Source: an uncultured Lysobacteraceae bacterium | GTDB lineage: Bacteria > Pseudomonadota > Gammaproteobacteria > Xanthomonadales > Xanthomonadaceae | Assembly (NCBI GenBank): GCA_946480825.1 | Contig: CAMLLG010000125.1 | Coordinates: forward strand, 1 to 6,369 | DNA length: 6,369 nucleotides | Direction: 5' to 3' | Shown: one piece after another, positions 3,962 to 6,369 of the stretch | Layout: each line of letters begins with the position of its first letter | How positions within the stretch are numbered: the stretch's first letter is position 1 | Made by a program: the position numbers and the translations under genes | The notes under the pieces: model-generated | The model's database searches: none | What the model was told of the DNA's origin: nothing | What the model saw: the letters and a program-made list of their open reading frames with translations, nothing else

Positions 3962-6369
3962 TCAACCGACCGCCACTCGCGCGTTGCGGAACATCCGCAA
4001 CCACGGCGAATCCTCGGGCCAATCGGCCGGATGCCAGCTCATGTTCGCGGTGCGCGGCGTGCGCTCCGGATGCGGCATGAGGATGGTCGCGCGGCCGTCG
4101 CGGCTGGCGAGGCCGGCGATCGCGCCGTCGGAACCGTTCGGATTGGCCGGATAGCTGGCCGCAGCGCTGCCGTCGTTGGCGACGTAGCGCAGGGCCACGG
4201 TCGCACCATCGCGGTCGGCATCGCCGGCGAACGCGACGCGGCCTTCGCCGTGCGCGATCGCCACCGGGATGCGCGAGCCCTGCATGCCGCGGAAGAACAG
4301 CGACGGCGAGTCGGCGACTTCGAGCAGGCCGAAGCGGGCCTCGAACTGCTCGCTGCGGTTGCGCAGGAAGCGCGGCCAGTGTTCGGCGCCGGGAATAATG
4401 TCCTTGAGCTGCGACAGCATCTGGCAACCGTTGCACACACCGAGCGCGAAGGTGTCGGGACGCGCGAAGAACGCGGCGAAGGCGTCGCGCAGCGCGGCGC
4501 GTTCGAAGATCGAGGTGGCCCAGCCGCGACCCGCGCCGAGCACGTCGCCGTAGCTGAAGCCGCCGCAGGCGGCGAAGCCGCTGAAGCCATCGAGCGCGAT
4601 GCGCCCGGCGATGAGATCGCTCATGTGCACGTCGACCGCGGCGAAACCGGCGCGATCGAAGGCCGCGGCCATTTCGATCTGGCCGTTGACGCCCTGCTCG
4701 CGCAGGATCGCCACGCGCGGACGCGCGCCGCTGCCGACGAACGGCGCCGCGATGTCCTCGGCCGCATCGAACGTGAGTTTCGGCGACAGTCCCGGCGCAT
4801 CGAAGCGGCACACGGCGGCGCGCTCCTCGTCGGCGGATTCGGGGTTGTCGCGCAGGCGTTGCATCGCGTGGCTGACCGACCACCAGGCATCGAACAATTC
4901 GTCCCAGCGCCATTCGACCAGCACCTCGCCGTCCTGATGGACGCGAATGGCGCCGGCGGTGGTCGGCTTCGCGATGCGCTGCGCGCATTCGATCAGGCCG
5001 TGTTGGGCGACGAGGTCGGCGAATTCGGCGCGGTCTTCGACGGCGATCTGCACGATCGCGCCGAGTTCCTCGCAGAACAGCGTGCGCAGGGCGTCGTCGC
5101 CCCAGTCGTCGAGATTGATGTCGATGCCGAGATGCGAGCAGAACGCCATCTCGCACAGCGCGGCGAACGCACCGCCGTCGGAACGGTCGTGGTAAGCGCG
5201 CACCAGGCCGCGCTCTCGCGCATCGCGCATCAGTTCGAACAGACCGCGCAGGCGCTCGGGATCGTCGAGATCGGGCACGCTGTCGTCGCCGTGGCGGCCG
5301 CCGAAACCGTCGTAGACCTGGGCGAGGATCGAACCGCCGAGGCGCTTGCGCCCCGCGCCGAGACCGATGAGCCACAGTTCGGTGTCCGCCTCGCGCGACA
5401 GCAACGGCGTGAACTGCGCGCGCGCGTCTTCGACCGCCGCGAACGCGCTGACGATCAGCGACACCGGCGACACCGATTTGTGCGGCTCGCCGTCCTGCTG
5501 CCATTGCGCCTGCATCGACAGCGAATCCTTGCCGACTGGAATGCTCAGATCCAGCGCCGGACACAGCGCCATGCCCACGGCCTTGACCGCTTCGAACAAA
5601 CGCGCGTCTTCGCCCGGATGGCCGGCAGCGGCCATCCAGTTCGCGGAGAGCTTGATCTGCGCCAGCGATGTCACCGGCGCGGCGAGCAGATTGGTGATCG
5701 CCTCGCCCACTGCCATCCGCGCGGCGGCGGCGGCGTCGATGAGCGCCAGCGGCGTGCGCTCGCCCACCGCCATCGCTTCGCCGGCGTGCGTGTCGAAACC
5801 GGCGAGCGTGATCGCGCAGTCGGCCACCGGCATCTGCCACGGGCCGACCAGCTGATCGCGCGCGGTGAGGCCGCCGACGCTGCGGTCGCCGATGGTGATC
5901 AGGAAGTTTTTCGCGGCGACGGTGGGATGCGCGAGCACGCGCAGACCGGCTTCGCGCAGATCGATGTCCCTGCCGTCGAGCGTGGGCCACTGCGGCGGCG
6001 CCGGGCGACGGGTGTCGCGATGCATCTTCGGCGGCTTGCCGAAGAGGACGTCCATGGGCAGGTCGATGGCGAAAGGAAGTGCGTCGGAAGTGTCTGTCAT
6101 TCCGAACCGAAGGTGAGGAACCTGTTTTTCGCTGTCGGAATCCACAGCAGGTCCCTCGCTGACGCTCGGGATGACAGCCAGAGCATCCGCCGTGGCGCCA
6201 TAGCCCACGACGAGCCGCTCCTCCGCCGTCGCCACGCCCACCGCGGCGAACGGACAGCGTTCGCGTTCGCAGAGGGCGGCGAATTCGGCCAGCCGGTCCT
6301 GCGGCACGCCGAGGACGTAGCGCTCCTGCGATTCGTTGCACCACAGCTGCATCGGCGACAGCGACGGAT
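3962..6369 (-). CDS. purL: Phosphoribosylformylglycinamidine synthase PurL, C-terminal ~800 residues (5' end off window)
   Basis: PurL converts FGAR, glutamine and ATP to FGAM, the fourth step of de novo purine synthesis, in the cytoplasm. The frame is open from the right edge to the stop at 3964-3962. Residues below are counted from the internal Met at 6352. WCNESQERYVLGV (4-16) belongs to the first synthase half. GKPPKM (105-110) begins the second half, with GDRSVGGLTARDQLVGPWQ, KLSANWMAAAGHPGED, IPVGKDSLSM and AYHDRSDGG. The C-terminal glutaminase has ACGGFSYGDVLG (595-606), nucleophile Cys640 in GVCNGCQM, and His761/Glu763 in PHPERTPR, completing the triad. The large single-chain form is typical of Gammaproteobacteria (about 1,295 residues in E. 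coli), so some 500 residues are missing off the right edge. Met at 6352 is not the start, as PSLSP precedes it in frame. An extra peptide at about residues 59-86 comes from an 84-bp palindromic insert. The gene is convergent with ptsI. Confidence 0.97.
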   Translation of the reverse strand, partial: PSLSPMQLWCNESQERYVLGVPQDRLAEFAALCERERCPFAAVGVATAEERLVVGYGATADALAVIPSVSEGPAVDSDSEKQVPHLRFGMTDTSDALPFAIDLPMDVLFGKPPKMHRDTRRPAPPQWPTLDGRDIDLREAGLRVLAHPTVAAKNFLITIGDRSVGGLTARDQLVGPWQMPVADCAITLAGFDTHAGEAMAVGERTPLALIDAAAAARMAVGEAITNLLAAPVTSLAQIKLSANWMAAAGHPGEDARLFEAVKAVGMALCPALDLSIPVGKDSLSMQAQWQQDGEPHKSVSPVSLIVSAFAAVEDARAQFTPLLSREADTELWLIGLGAGRKRLGGSILAQVYDGFGGRHGDDSVPDLDDPERLRGLFELMRDARERGLVRAYHDRSDGGAFAALCEMAFCSHLGIDINLDDWGDDALRTLFCEELGAIVQIAVEDRAEFADLVAQHGLIECAQRIAKPTTAGAIRVHQDGEVLVEWRWDELFDAWWSVSHAMQRLRDNPESADEERAAVCRFDAPGLSPKLTFDAAEDIAAPFVGSGARPRVAILREQGVNGQIEMAAAFDRAGFAAVDVHMSDLIAGRIALDGFSGFAACGGFSYGDVLGAGRGWATSIFERAALRDAFAAFFARPDTFALGVCNGCQMLSQLKDIIPGAEHWPRFLRNRSEQFEARFGLLEVADSPSLFFRGMQGSRIPVAIAHGEGRVAFAGDADRDGATVALRYVANDGSAAASYPANPNGSDGAIAGLASRDGRATILMPHPERTPRTANMSWHPADWPEDSPWLRMFRNARVAVG
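6094..6177. repeat. 84-bp palindromic repeat element inserted in frame inside purL
   Basis: The element is bounded by CTGTCATTCCGA (6094-6105) and its near-inverse TCGGGATGACAG (6166-6177). The arms continue inward to AACCTG and CAGGTC, giving an imperfect stem of about 30 pairs with one indel and a few mismatches, around a loop of about 23 nt. Its length is exactly 28 codons. In the purL frame it encodes AVIPSVSEGPAVD, then SDSEKQVPHLRFGMT. E. coli PurL, as I recall it, goes from the ATEE region through a short loop to IDLPLDVLLGKTPKM without this peptide. Local base use is less GC-rich than the flanking purL codons. Sequences beginning TGTCATTCCGA or TGTCATCCCGAG and ending with the inverse are familiar as dispersed intergenic repeats in many bacterial genomes. 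I see no clear target-site duplication and no transposase. Confidence 0.8.

Noticed and set aside
3831..4154. A 107-codon plus-strand ORF in the ptsI-purL gap
   Set aside because: It translates through the intergenic palindromes (LPPPHAGERWGGG-like residues) and then runs antisense to the end of purL; there is no ribosome-binding site and no family resemblance.
3939..6344. An 801-codon second open frame on the minus strand overlapping purL
   Set aside because: It is a frame-shifted shadow of purL: very Arg/Ala-rich, low complexity, no domain features. The purL frame has full family motifs to the stop.
1..6369. CRISPR arrays, tRNA or rRNA genes, riboswitches, transposases and phage genes
   Set aside because: I looked on both strands for regularly spaced repeats, tRNA-like cloverleaves and mobile-element proteins and saw none; almost the whole window is accounted for by six protein genes.

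Overview
The window looks like chromosomal DNA from a gammaproteobacterium of the Xanthomonadaceae/Lysobacteraceae type (Lysobacter, Luteimonas or Xanthomonas relatives). The reasons are very high GC, long antisense shadow ORFs, an incomplete regulatory PTS (EIIA of the mannose family, HPr and EI, with no permease), a gammaproteobacterial-type single-chain PurL, and palindromic repeats of the kind scattered through these genomes. The placement is inferred from protein motifs and gene order; no search was run.

Layout, left to right. Positions 1-474 (+) hold the C-terminal catalytic part of RlmM, the 23S rRNA C2498 2'-O-methyltransferase, cut by the left edge. Positions 492-1322 (+) encode a DNA polymerase beta-fold nucleotidyltransferase of the RlaP/YcgL type, 17 nt after rlmM. 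Positions 1373-3805 (+) are a compact phosphorelay operon: a stand-alone EIIA of the mannose family, HPr with both His15 and Ser46, and enzyme I. The HPr stop and the EI start overlap (TGATG). Phosphate would pass from PEP to EI His190, then HPr His15, then EIIA His10. With no EIIB or EIIC present, the system is probably regulatory rather than a sugar importer.

Positions 3806-3961 lie between the convergent ptsI and purL genes and are filled with inverted repeats: two hairpins enclosed by an outer arm pair, followed by a separate 7-bp hairpin. Positions 3962-6369 (-) are the C-terminal ~800 residues of PurL (FGAM synthase) with its glutaminase domain; the N-terminus is beyond the right edge.

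The most interesting observation is an 84-bp imperfect palindrome at 6094-6177 inside purL. It is exactly 28 codons long, keeps the frame open and adds a peptide that I do not find in E. coli PurL as I recall it. It looks like a small palindromic repeat that has become part of the protein, comparable in behaviour to Rickettsia palindromic elements. Otherwise the window is mostly housekeeping genes, and I see no previously undescribed multi-gene system.
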